Positions 24,403 to 32,377 of a DNA stretch of 64,000 nucleotides are shown here, piece by piece; the first letter of the stretch is position 1; each line of letters opens with the position of its first letter. Made by a program: the position numbers and the translations under genes. The DNA is from JBBROH01 sp038229595 (lineage in GTDB: Bacteria > Chloroflexota > Chloroflexia > QHBQ01): contig JBBROH010000002.1 of the NCBI GenBank assembly GCA_038229595.1, positions 1-64,000 of the forward strand, in the 5' to 3' direction. The notes beneath the pieces were generated by a model. The model was not told the origin of the DNA. It ran no database searches and worked only from the letters and a program-made list of their open reading frames with translations.

Positions 24403-26334
24403 TTAGCTGTTCACCTCGCGGTACTCGCCCTCAACGGTGCCTTCGGGCGCACCGTCGCCGCTACCGTCACTGCTACCGTTGCCGTTGCTGTGAGCAGCCG
24501 AGCCGTCGGCACCGGGCTGGCCTGCGCCTGCTGCCCCGTACATCGCCTGCCCAACCTTCTGCAATGCTGGTTGCAGCGCGTCACTGGCAGCACGGATGGC
24601 GGCTGCATCTTCGCCAGCGAGAGTGCCGCGCAGGGTAGCTACCCGATCCTCAACTTCGCGCTTGACCTCAGCCGGGATTTGTTCGCCATACTCGCGCAGG
24701 GTCTTCTCTGCAATGAAGGCGAGGGTGTCACCCTGGTTGCGGGCCTCGATCAGGTCGCGCTGCTTGCGATCCTCGTCGGCGTGGATAGCCGCCTCTTTGA
24801 CCATCTTATCCACTTCGTCCTTGCTCAGGCCCGAACTGGCGGTGATCACCACCTTCTGCTCGCGGTTGGTTGCCTTGTCCTTAGCGATCACGTTGAGGAT
24901 ACCGTTTGCGTCAATGTCGAACGTAACCTCCACCTGCGGCACCCCACGCGGCGCGGGCGGGATACCGTCCAGGATGAAGCGGGCAAGGGTCTTGTTCTCG
25001 CTAGAGAGGGGGCGTTCGCCCTGGGTGACATGGATCTCCACGCTGGTCTGGCTATCGCTAGCAGTGCTGAAGACCTGGCTCTTGCTCACCGGGATGGTAG
25101 TATTGCGCTCGATCAGCGGGGTGGCAATGCCGCCCATCGTCTCGATAGCCAGCGTCAGCGGGGTGACATCCAGCAGCAGCACGTCCTTGACTTCGCCGCC
25201 CAGCACGCCAGCCTGCACCGCTGCGCCGAGGGCCACCACTTCATCGGGGTTGATCCCACGGTTGGGGTCCTTGCCGAAGAAGCTCTTAACCTTGTCCTGC
25301 ACGGCGGGCATACGGGTCTGGCCGCCAACGAGCAACACCTGGTCGATCTTGCTAGTGTCAATGCCAGCATCCTTGAGGGCAGCCTTCATCGGCGGGATCG
25401 TCCCCTGCACGAGGTCATCCACCATCTGCTCTAGCTTGCTGCGGCTGAGATTGTAGTTGAGGTGCTTCGGGCCTTCAGCGGTAGCGGTGATGAAGGGCAG
25501 GTTGATCTCGGCTTGCTGGGTGCTGGAAAGCTCGATCTTGGCCCGCTCTGCCGCTTCCTTCAGGCGTTGCAGAGCCATACGGTCGCTGCGGAGGTCAATC
25601 CCCTCATCGCGCTTGAAGCTGTCGGCCAGCCAGTCAATGATGCGCTGGTCGAAGTCGTCGCCGCCGAGGTGGGTGTCACCGTTGGTAGCCTGCACGTCGA
25701 ACACGCCCTCACCGAGGGTCAGCACGCTGATGTCGTAGGTGCCACCGCCGAGGTCGTAGACGGCAAGCGTCTCCTCACGGCCTTCCTTGTCCACGCCATA
25801 AGCTAGAGCCGAGGCGGTCGGCTCGTTGATGATGCGGAGGACTTCTAGCCCAGCGATGCGGCCCGCGTCCTTAGTTGCCTGCCGCTGGCTGTCGTTGAAG
25901 TAAGCGGGGACGGTGATCACGGCCTGGGTGACAGTTTCGCCGAGGTAGGCTTCTGCGTCGGCCTTCAGCTTTTGCAGGATCATCGCGGAGACTTCGGGTG
26001 GCGAGTAAGTACGGCCACCGAGCATCACCTGCGCGTCGCCGTTTGCCGCCTCCGTCACCTTGTAGGGGACTAGCTTGATGTCGCGCTGCACGATGGGGTC
26101 GTTGAACTTGCGGCCCATGAACCGCTTGATCGAGAAGATGGTGTTCTCTGGGTTGGTGATCGACTGCCGCTTGGCGACCTGGCCGACCAGCCGCTCGCCG
26201 CTCTTACTGATCGCTACAACCGACGGGGTGGTGCGTGCGCCCTCTACGTTGGGGATGACGGTCGCCTCGCCGCCTTCGATCACGGCTACAACCGAGTTGG
26301 TAGTGCCGAGGTCAATACCGATAATCTTAGCCAT
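24403..26334 (-). CDS. dnaK: Chaperone DnaK (Hsp70)
   Basis: 643 aa. ATPase domain begins with IIGIDLGTTNSVVAV; phosphate-binding VYDLGGGTYDISVL (Tyr where many have Phe); adenosine motif LVGGQTRMPAVQ; interdomain linker VLLLDVTPLTLAIET. The C-terminus is Gly/Ala/Ser-rich and does not end in EEVD, as expected for a bacterium. It folds client proteins in cycles with DnaJ and GrpE. Third gene of hrcA-grpE-dnaK on the minus strand. Confidence 0.97.
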   Translation of the reverse strand: MAKIIGIDLGTTNSVVAVIEGGEATVIPNVEGARTTPSVVAISKSGERLVGQVAKRQSITNPENTIFSIKRFMGRKFNDPIVQRDIKLVPYKVTEAANGDAQVMLGGRTYSPPEVSAMILQKLKADAEAYLGETVTQAVITVPAYFNDSQRQATKDAGRIAGLEVLRIINEPTASALAYGVDKEGREETLAVYDLGGGTYDISVLTLGEGVFDVQATNGDTHLGGDDFDQRIIDWLADSFKRDEGIDLRSDRMALQRLKEAAERAKIELSSTQQAEINLPFITATAEGPKHLNYNLSRSKLEQMVDDLVQGTIPPMKAALKDAGIDTSKIDQVLLVGGQTRMPAVQDKVKSFFGKDPNRGINPDEVVALGAAVQAGVLGGEVKDVLLLDVTPLTLAIETMGGIATPLIERNTTIPVSKSQVFSTASDSQTSVEIHVTQGERPLSSENKTLARFILDGIPPAPRGVPQVEVTFDIDANGILNVIAKDKATNREQKVVITASSGLSKDEVDKMVKEAAIHADEDRKQRDLIEARNQGDTLAFIAEKTLREYGEQIPAEVKREVEDRVATLRGTLAGEDAAAIRAASDALQPALQKVGQAMYGAAGAGQPGADGSAAHSNGNGSSDGSGDGAPEGTVEGEYREVNS

Positions 26335-26412
26335 TGTCTGCCTTTACCTCCGTAATGTAAGAACCTGTAGTGTAGAAACCCCGCTTGCTCTGCTTGAGCA
26401 ACAGGAGTAGTG

Positions 26413-26973
26413 CTATTTTTGGTTGCCAGTGGCATCAGTGCGCTTGACCATCACCATGCTGGGGCGTAGTACCTTGCCCTTGTAGGTGTAGCCGCGGCGG
26501 TACTCGCTGGCTACGACCTCCTGGCCGCCCTCACCATCCTCCATGCCGACCGCTTCGTGACGGCTGGGGTCGAACGGCTGGCCGACCGCTTCGATAGGGG
26601 CTAGACCTTCGTTCTCCATCACCTGGCGCAGCTTACGCTCAATTGCCAGCACCCCTTCCAGCCACTTGCGCTCCTTCTCATCGAAGCGTTCGATGGCGGG
26701 CTTGTAGCGCAGGGCTAGTTCGAGGTCGTCTAGCACGACCAGCAGCTTGCTGATCACCTCGGACTTTGCCATGCCGAACAACTCTATGCGCTCGGCTTCT
26801 ACCCGCCGCTTGTAGTTGATGAAAGCGGCCCGCTCGCGCTGCAAGGCATCCAGGTACTCGGCGGCCTTAGCGTCGGTCGGTTGGGTGTTGATTTCGTTCA
26901 GCACGTCACTGAGGGTGGGGCCGTTCTCCTGCGCCTCACTCTGTTCGTTGCTGCTCTGTTCGTCTTTGCTCAC
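26413..26973 (-). CDS. grpE: Nucleotide exchange factor GrpE
   Basis: 186 aa, GTG start with AAGGAG about 10 nt before. Acidic N-terminus, long coiled coil (about 35-100, RAAFINYKRRVEAER), then the beta domain with AIERKLRQVMENEGLAPIEA, FDPSRHEAVG and the C-terminal YTYKGKVLRPSMVMV. Releases ADP from DnaK. Sits between hrcA and dnaK. Confidence 0.95.
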   Translation of the reverse strand: MSKDEQSSNEQSEAQENGPTLSDVLNEINTQPTDAKAAEYLDALQRERAAFINYKRRVEAERIELFGMAKSEVISKLLVVLDDLELALRYKPAIERFDEKERKWLEGVLAIERKLRQVMENEGLAPIEAVGQPFDPSRHEAVGMEDGEGGQEVVASEYRRGYTYKGKVLRPSMVMVKRTDATGNQK

Positions 26974-27036
26974 CAGAGATTAACTCCTTCCTTATGCCCC
27001 GCCCTGCCCCCCTGTGGAGAAGCAGGCAGGGGAGGT

Positions 27037-28059
27037 TCATTTGCCGTACACATCGCGCATCATTTCACTGAGCAAGCGGGAGACGTAGCGCACACCACTG
27101 ATCGTGCGGCCATACTCCATACGGGTTGGGCCAATGATACCCAGCACCCCCGCCTTCTCATCCACCCCATAGCGGGTAAGGATGATACTACACTGGCGCA
27201 GATCATTCAGCTTGTTCTCGTCGCCGATGATCACCTGCACACCCTCCTGGTTGAGTACGTCGGGCAGGATGGTGAGCAGCACCCCTCCATTCTCCAACAG
27301 TTCGATCACCTGCTTAACCCGCTCGGTCGCCTTGAACTCTGGCTGGTTGAGCATCTTGACCAGCCCATCGTAGGTAATATCGCGGCTGCTGAAGTCTTCT
27401 ACCGAACGGAGCAGGCCGATCATCTGGCTCTCCACCGCCCGCTCAAACTCGTTCAGGTCGCCATCGGCCAGCGGTATCTCTAGCAAACTCTTGCCACGCA
27501 GCAAGGCGGTCAGCTTGTTGCCGACGGTCGCCAACTCATCTTCGCTGCGCTGCTGGTCGAGGGTGATCACCGCCTGGCGCACAGTACCATCGTTGGTGAC
27601 CAGGATCAGCAGGGCGGTGTGGTCTTGCAGGCTGAGTAGCTGACACTGCTTGAACAACACGCTCGGCCCCTTCGGTTCGGTGATGATCGCGGCGTTCTGC
27701 AAAGCACGGGAGAGAACCGCAGTGCTGAGACGCATCCACTCGTCCAGGTCGCGCTGCACCTGGTAGAACTGGTGCTGGATGGTGCGCTGCTCGTCGTTGG
27801 AGAGGTTGCCACTATTGTCCAGCAGGTTCTCCACAAAGTAGCGGTAGCCCTTGTCGGAGGGGATGCGACCAGCGGAGGTGTGGGGGTGGGTGATATAGCC
27901 AGCAGCCTCCAATTCGGCCATCTCGTTCCGCACCGTGGCGGGCTTCACGCCCAGGCCAGAGCGAGCCGCGATATTCTCGCTGGCGACGGGATGGACGGTG
28001 CTGATGTATTCTTCGACGATCACCTGGAGGATACGCCGCTGGCGTTCACTGAGTTCCAC
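27037..28059 (-). CDS. hrcA: Heat-inducible transcription repressor HrcA
   Basis: 340 aa. I place the start at the GTG at 28059, giving VELSERQRRILQVIV as in other HrcA proteins; an ATG at 28119 is in frame but lies inside the CIRCE operator at the predicted transcript start. N-terminal winged helix (about 5-75: VKPATVRNEMAELEAAGYI, PHTSAGRIPSDKGYRYFV), then the GAF-like dimerisation domain, ending with IGPTRMEYGRTISGVRYVS. HrcA represses CIRCE-bearing promoters and is kept active by GroE; the operator lies in front of its own gene, so it autoregulates this operon. Confidence 0.94.
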   Translation of the reverse strand: MELSERQRRILQVIVEEYISTVHPVASENIAARSGLGVKPATVRNEMAELEAAGYITHPHTSAGRIPSDKGYRYFVENLLDNSGNLSNDEQRTIQHQFYQVQRDLDEWMRLSTAVLSRALQNAAIITEPKGPSVLFKQCQLLSLQDHTALLILVTNDGTVRQAVITLDQQRSEDELATVGNKLTALLRGKSLLEIPLADGDLNEFERAVESQMIGLLRSVEDFSSRDITYDGLVKMLNQPEFKATERVKQVIELLENGGVLLTILPDVLNQEGVQVIIGDENKLNDLRQCSIILTRYGVDEKAGVLGIIGPTRMEYGRTISGVRYVSRLLSEMMRDVYGK

Positions 28060-28107
28060 GGCTGCAAACCCCTGACTTGATAGTGCCACGCTCAAGCTGT
28101 CGGCTGA

Positions 28108-28133
28108 TTGGCACTCCAAGATGCGAGTGCTAT
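28108..28133 (-). promoter_or_regulatory. CIRCE operator of the hrcA operon
   Basis: Inverted repeat TTGGCACTC (28108-28116), 8 nt, GAGTGCTAT (28125-28133). The consensus is TTAGCACTC, 9 nt, GAGTGCTAA; this copy has all core GCACTC/GAGTGC bases, two changed flanking positions, and a spacer shorter by one. Confidence 0.85.
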
Positions 28134-28143
28134 CTGTTGCCTA

Positions 28144-28172
28144 ATAATACAACTTGAGCCTGATCATGTCAA
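28144..28172 (-). promoter_or_regulatory. Promoter of the hrcA-grpE-dnaK operon
   Basis: Minus strand TTGACA (28172-28167), 17 nt, TATTAT (28149-28144). The predicted start near 28137 is just before the CIRCE element, so bound HrcA would block RNA polymerase. Confidence 0.75.
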
Positions 28173-28249
28173 GGGTAGAGCCAATGGGCGCGGCTGGTCT
28201 AATGTAGGTCTAATAGGCAGCTTGGCAGAAAGATCGGGCGGAAGTGGTA

Positions 28250-28278
28250 TTTACAGAGTCAGCCCAGTGAGGCATAAT
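28250..28278 (+). promoter_or_regulatory. Promoter of the MFS transporter gene
   Basis: TTTACA (28250-28255), 17 nt, CATAAT (28273-28278); leader of about 18 nt to the ATG at 28304. Confidence 0.55.
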
Positions 28279-28303
28279 GAGGCAGCATGAACGGGAGGCT
28301 AGC

Positions 28304-29587
28304 ATGGCGCAACTGAAAGAGGGGGCAGGAGGGGGAGAGAGGGCAGAGGAAGCGACAGCGAAGCAACCCTCGCTCTGGCGCAACCACGACTTCATCCTGC
28401 TCTGGGGCGGGCAGGTGGTCTCGCAACTGGGCAGCAGTATGTCGGGTTTTGCCCTCACCCTGCTGATCCTGGCCCTGACCAACTCGCCACAAGCGGCAGG
28501 GATCGCCGGGGGGTTGGTTTGGGTACCCTACATCCTCCTCAGCCTGCCCGCTGGTGCGCTGGTAGACCGCTGGGATCGCAAGTGGGTGCTGATCGTCTGC
28601 GACACGATCCGGGCTGCAAACATGGCAAGCATCCCCCTCGCGCTCGCCCTCGGCGGCCTGAGCGTCTGGCTGATTTATGCTAATGCGCTGATAGACGGTT
28701 GCTGCTTCGTCTTCTTCGTTGCGGCAGAGACGGCGGCCATCCCTCGCGTAGTGACTAAGGAGCAGTTGGCCGCGGCCAACAGCCAGTTCTACGCGGCTGG
28801 CAGTGTGGTCGAACTGCTGGGCGCGCCGCTCGGTGGCTTCCTGTTCAAGAGCGTGGGCCGCACCTTCCCCTTCGTCTTCGATGCGATCTCATACGCTGCC
28901 TCGGTCGTCTCCCTCACCTTCATCAAGACCGACTTCCAGGGCGAACGGGCCAAGAGCGACCGCCACCTCTGGGCCGAGATCAAGGAGGGCATGGCCTGGA
29001 TTTGGCAGCGGCCCTTCGTCAAGATGATGGCCCTGCTCAACCTGGGGGCGAACGGCATCATCGGCTGCATTGCGCTGCTGCTGGTCGTGCGGGCGCGCGA
29101 GCTTGGCGCAGACGAGCCGACTACGGGGCTACTGCTAAGTATGTGGGCGATAGGGGGGTTGCTCGTGTCGCTGCTCAATGAGCGGCTACGGCTGCGGATC
29201 AGCTATGGGCGGATCATGATCGGCAGCTTGTGGGCGGAGATGGCCTGCATGGTACTCTACGCCCTGGCTCCCAACCTCTGGCTACTGGGCCTGGTGGCCG
29301 TAAGCTGGGCGATCACCACCACATTCTACGACCTCAACCAGTATCCCTACCGGCTGGCCCTGATCCCCGACCAGTTGCAGGGGCGGGTGAACAGCGCGTT
29401 CCGCCTGGTAGCCTGGGGCATTCGGCCTATCGCGGCAGTGGCGGCTGGCTGGTTGCTGGAACACGTCGGCGCACAAACGACATTCGTAGTGCTGGCAGTC
29501 TGGATCACCATCTTTGCCGGGCTGGCAACGGCCAGCCGCCTGATCCGCACGGCGGTGCCGCTGGAGCAACTAGAGGCTACAGCCTGA
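28304..29587 (+). CDS. MFS transporter
   Basis: 427 aa, ATG at 28304 with GGGAGG upstream. Twelve hydrophobic helices after a 35-residue polar N-terminus. The loop after helix 2 has GALVDRWDRKWVL, the usual GxxxDRxxR/K motif of drug-efflux MFS members; FILLWGGQVVSQLGSSMSG at helix 1 matches the EntS/MFS_3-like group of exporters. Substrate unknown. The ABC exporter genes follow 150 nt downstream with no strong terminator between, only a small GC hairpin near 29645. Confidence 0.88.
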   Translation: MAQLKEGAGGGERAEEATAKQPSLWRNHDFILLWGGQVVSQLGSSMSGFALTLLILALTNSPQAAGIAGGLVWVPYILLSLPAGALVDRWDRKWVLIVCDTIRAANMASIPLALALGGLSVWLIYANALIDGCCFVFFVAAETAAIPRVVTKEQLAAANSQFYAAGSVVELLGAPLGGFLFKSVGRTFPFVFDAISYAASVVSLTFIKTDFQGERAKSDRHLWAEIKEGMAWIWQRPFVKMMALLNLGANGIIGCIALLLVVRARELGADEPTTGLLLSMWAIGGLLVSLLNERLRLRISYGRIMIGSLWAEMACMVLYALAPNLWLLGLVAVSWAITTTFYDLNQYPYRLALIPDQLQGRVNSAFRLVAWGIRPIAAVAAGWLLEHVGAQTTFVVLAVWITIFAGLATASRLIRTAVPLEQLEATA

Positions 29588-29738
29588 TCTTCTTTGGCGG
29601 CAACCCAGGCTGCGGCGACCAACGCCTGTCGCTAACCGCATCCCGCTACGGTGTAGCAGCGGCTGTAGCATAACAGGATCAGTAACAGGTTGGCCCCATT
29701 TGTGGTTATAGCTTGCAACAAAGCAGAGGAGAGTGCCA

Positions 29739-30806
29739 GTGGCAAGCCAGCCAACCAACGCAAGCAGCCGCCGCAGCGTGATCACAGTCGAACACCTGAG
29801 CAAACGCTTCGGCGCGCAGGTGTCGGTCAACGACGTTAGCTTCGAGGTGTATGAGGGAGAGATATTCGGCTTCATCGGCCCCTCTGGGTCGGGTAAGACC
29901 ACCACCATGCGGCTGATCACCGGCATCTACGAACCCAGCGGCGGGCGGGTGCGGATGCTCGGTCAGAACCCCCATCACTCGGCTAGCAGGCTGCACGAAC
30001 GCTTTGGCTATATGCCCCAGTTGTTCGTCCTCTACCCCAGCCTCAGCGTGATGGAGAACATGAACTTCGTTGCCTCGATCTACGGTATGCCCTGGTGGAA
30101 GCGCAAGGCGCAGGTGCGCGAGGCACTCGATTTCGCCGAACTGTGGGAGCATCGCGGCAAGTTGGCGGGCAACATCTCTGGCGGGATGCAGCGGCGGCTA
30201 GAACTGGCCGCTACCCTCGTCCATCGCCCCACCATCATCTTCGTGGACGAGCCGACAGCGGGTATTGACCCGATCCTGCGCGCTAAGTTCTGGCAAGAGT
30301 TCCGCAAACTGCGCGATGCGGGCCGCACCCTGTTCGTCACCACCCAGTACATTGGCGAGAGCGAATACTGCGACCGGGTGGGGGTGATCAACAAGGGGCG
30401 GCTGATCGCCATTGGCACGCCGGTGGAGTTGCGCCGCCGCGCCCTCGGTGGCAGCGAGGCGATTGACCTGACGGTAGACAGCCGCCACACCTGCCCGATG
30501 CTAGAGCAGATACTCAAGCCACTGCCAAACTATCGCGGCATTGAGGATTTGGCCCACGGCACCATCCGCGTCTACGTGGCCGACGCAGGCGAGGCCACGC
30601 CCGACATAGCGGCGGCTCTGCAAGAGGCTGGCGTAGAGGTCAAGAGCCTCAGCGAGTACAAGCCCAACTTCGACGAGGTCTTCTTCCAACTGATGGAGCA
30701 GGACGCTGCCGACCACCCCGACGAGACGCAGGACAGCGAAGGGGTGACACTGGAGCGGCTGGAGCGGCGTAGCGACCGCCAGGCCACCAACCAGGGGAGG
30801 AAGTAG
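29739..30806 (+). CDS. ABC-2-type exporter, ATP-binding subunit
   Basis: 355 aa from the GTG at 29739 (AGGAG 7 nt upstream; a GTG at 29733 is too close). Walker A GPSGSGKTTTMRLI (about 50-63), Q-loop in GYMPQLFVLYPSLSVMEN, signature ISGGMQRRLELAA, Walker B IIFVDEPTAGIDP, H-loop replaced: the sequence reads LFVTTQYIGE, with Gln where His is usual in LVTTHxxxEA. Gln at this position occurs in some ABC-2 ATPases of the drug-export kind. It is coupled to the permease gene starting 2 nt downstream. Confidence 0.88.
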   Translation: MASQPTNASSRRSVITVEHLSKRFGAQVSVNDVSFEVYEGEIFGFIGPSGSGKTTTMRLITGIYEPSGGRVRMLGQNPHHSASRLHERFGYMPQLFVLYPSLSVMENMNFVASIYGMPWWKRKAQVREALDFAELWEHRGKLAGNISGGMQRRLELAATLVHRPTIIFVDEPTAGIDPILRAKFWQEFRKLRDAGRTLFVTTQYIGESEYCDRVGVINKGRLIAIGTPVELRRRALGGSEAIDLTVDSRHTCPMLEQILKPLPNYRGIEDLAHGTIRVYVADAGEATPDIAAALQEAGVEVKSLSEYKPNFDEVFFQLMEQDAADHPDETQDSEGVTLERLERRSDRQATNQGRK

Positions 30807-30808
30807 CG

Positions 30809-32377
30809 ATGCCGCTAATCAAGATGCTGGTGCGCCTCAGCGCGTTTTTGGGCAAGGAGGTAGCCGAGGTGCGGCGGCAATTGCGCCTGGTCTTTACCCT
30901 GGTGCTTGGCCCCTTCCTCATCCTCTTTATCTTCGGTATCGGCTACGTCAGCAAGCAGCAGAGCCTGACTACGATCATCGTGGGGCCGCCAGGAACGCAG
31001 GCTCGCAGTGCGGAGATCAAGAAGCAGTTTGCTGTTGAGCAACTGGACGTGCGCGAAGTGACGGAAGACCTAGGCCGGGCGATGAGCGAACTACATGACC
31101 GCCGGGTAGATGCGGTGGCGGTGATTCCCACCGACCCCTACAGCGACATCTTGGGCGGCAAGCAGGCCGAATTGCGGCTCAACGTCAACGAGATTGACCC
31201 GGTGAAGATCAACATCGTCTACTTCCTCACCTATGCCTACTCTAACGAACTGAACAAGCGCATCCTCGAAGCGGGCTTCAAGCAAGGGCAGGCGGGCCTT
31301 ACCGACTTGCAGGGGCAGGTGGGCCAATTGCGCCAGGCGGTCAACCGCTTGCAAGCGGGCTTGCAGGCCAACGACGTGCAGGCGGTGACGAAGGAGAGTG
31401 GCGACCTGCTGACTAGCAGCAACTCCGTCCTGGTCGTTCTCGCCGTCGCGGGCGGTGCCGTAAACAACGACCAGCTAGCAGCAGTGCCGATCAGCCCGGC
31501 AGGTCAGCAGAAGGTGGACAGCATCAACAAGGCGCAGACCGCTATCCGCCGCCTGAACGACAACGTGCAGGCGATCCGCAGCGATGCCCTGCGCGGCCAG
31601 GCGAGTCGGGAGCAGCAGGTGCAACGCCTCAAGCAGGTAGATGAAGACCTCGCTACCCTGGAAGCAACCACTGGGCAGATCACCAACATCGCCCCCGGTG
31701 TCCTGGTCTCCCCCTTCCGCGCCATCGTCAAGAATGAGGCCAGCAAGGAGGACAACTCCAACGGCGTTGAGATCAACTTCATCAACTACTACACCCCTGC
31801 CGTCCTTGCCCTGCTGCTCCAACACATCGCCGTCACCTTCGCAGCCCTCTCGCTAGTGCGTGAACGGACAATCGGCACGCTCGAACTGTTCCGCGTCGCC
31901 CCGATCCACGCCACCGAAATCCTGGTCAGCAAGTACGTTGCCTACATCCTGTTCGTGGCCGTGGTCGGTGCTGCCCTGGTCGGTGCGCTAGTCAGCCCGC
32001 TGCTGGGCGTACCGTTCAAGGGCGACCCCGTCTGGTTCAGCCTGACCGCCCTCGCGCTGGTCTTCGCCAGCCTGGGCCTGGGCTTCTTCATCAGCCTAAT
32101 CTCCCAAACCGAGTCGCAGGCGGTGCAGTTGTCGATGCTGGTGCTGCTCACCTCGGTCTTCTTCAGCGGCTTCTTCCTCTCGCTCAGCAGCTTCAACCAG
32201 TACGTGCAGTATGGAGCGCAAGGGCTACCGATCACTCACGGCATCCAGGGCTTCCAGCAGGTCATGCTGCGCGGCCAGCTACCGACCGACTACGTAATCG
32301 GCGCACTGACGACGATGGGGCTGATCTTCTTCGTGATCAACTGGCTGCTGTTCCGCCGCGAGTTGGCTAAGGGCTAA
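30809..32377 (+). CDS. ABC-2-type exporter, permease subunit
   Basis: 522 aa. One N-terminal helix (about 25-45), then a long extracytoplasmic region (about 50-320) with a heptad-rich, Gln-rich part, then five helices (about 335-518) in the typical ABC-2 arrangement with LVRERTIGTLELFRVAP before the second helix. This topology resembles the DrrB/YhgE-like and Type-2 lipid or drug exporters. With the ATPase it forms a dimeric exporter. Its last 99 bp overlap the convergent SLH-oxidoreductase gene. Confidence 0.85.
   Translation: MPLIKMLVRLSAFLGKEVAEVRRQLRLVFTLVLGPFLILFIFGIGYVSKQQSLTTIIVGPPGTQARSAEIKKQFAVEQLDVREVTEDLGRAMSELHDRRVDAVAVIPTDPYSDILGGKQAELRLNVNEIDPVKINIVYFLTYAYSNELNKRILEAGFKQGQAGLTDLQGQVGQLRQAVNRLQAGLQANDVQAVTKESGDLLTSSNSVLVVLAVAGGAVNNDQLAAVPISPAGQQKVDSINKAQTAIRRLNDNVQAIRSDALRGQASREQQVQRLKQVDEDLATLEATTGQITNIAPGVLVSPFRAIVKNEASKEDNSNGVEINFINYYTPAVLALLLQHIAVTFAALSLVRERTIGTLELFRVAPIHATEILVSKYVAYILFVAVVGAALVGALVSPLLGVPFKGDPVWFSLTALALVFASLGLGFFISLISQTESQAVQLSMLVLLTSVFFSGFFLSLSSFNQYVQYGAQGLPITHGIQGFQQVMLRGQLPTDYVIGALTTMGLIFFVINWLLFRRELAKG

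Noticed and set aside
28057..28119. ATG at 28119 as the hrcA start
   Set aside because: It lies inside CIRCE next to the transcript start, with no ribosome site; the GTG at 28059 gives the standard N-terminus.
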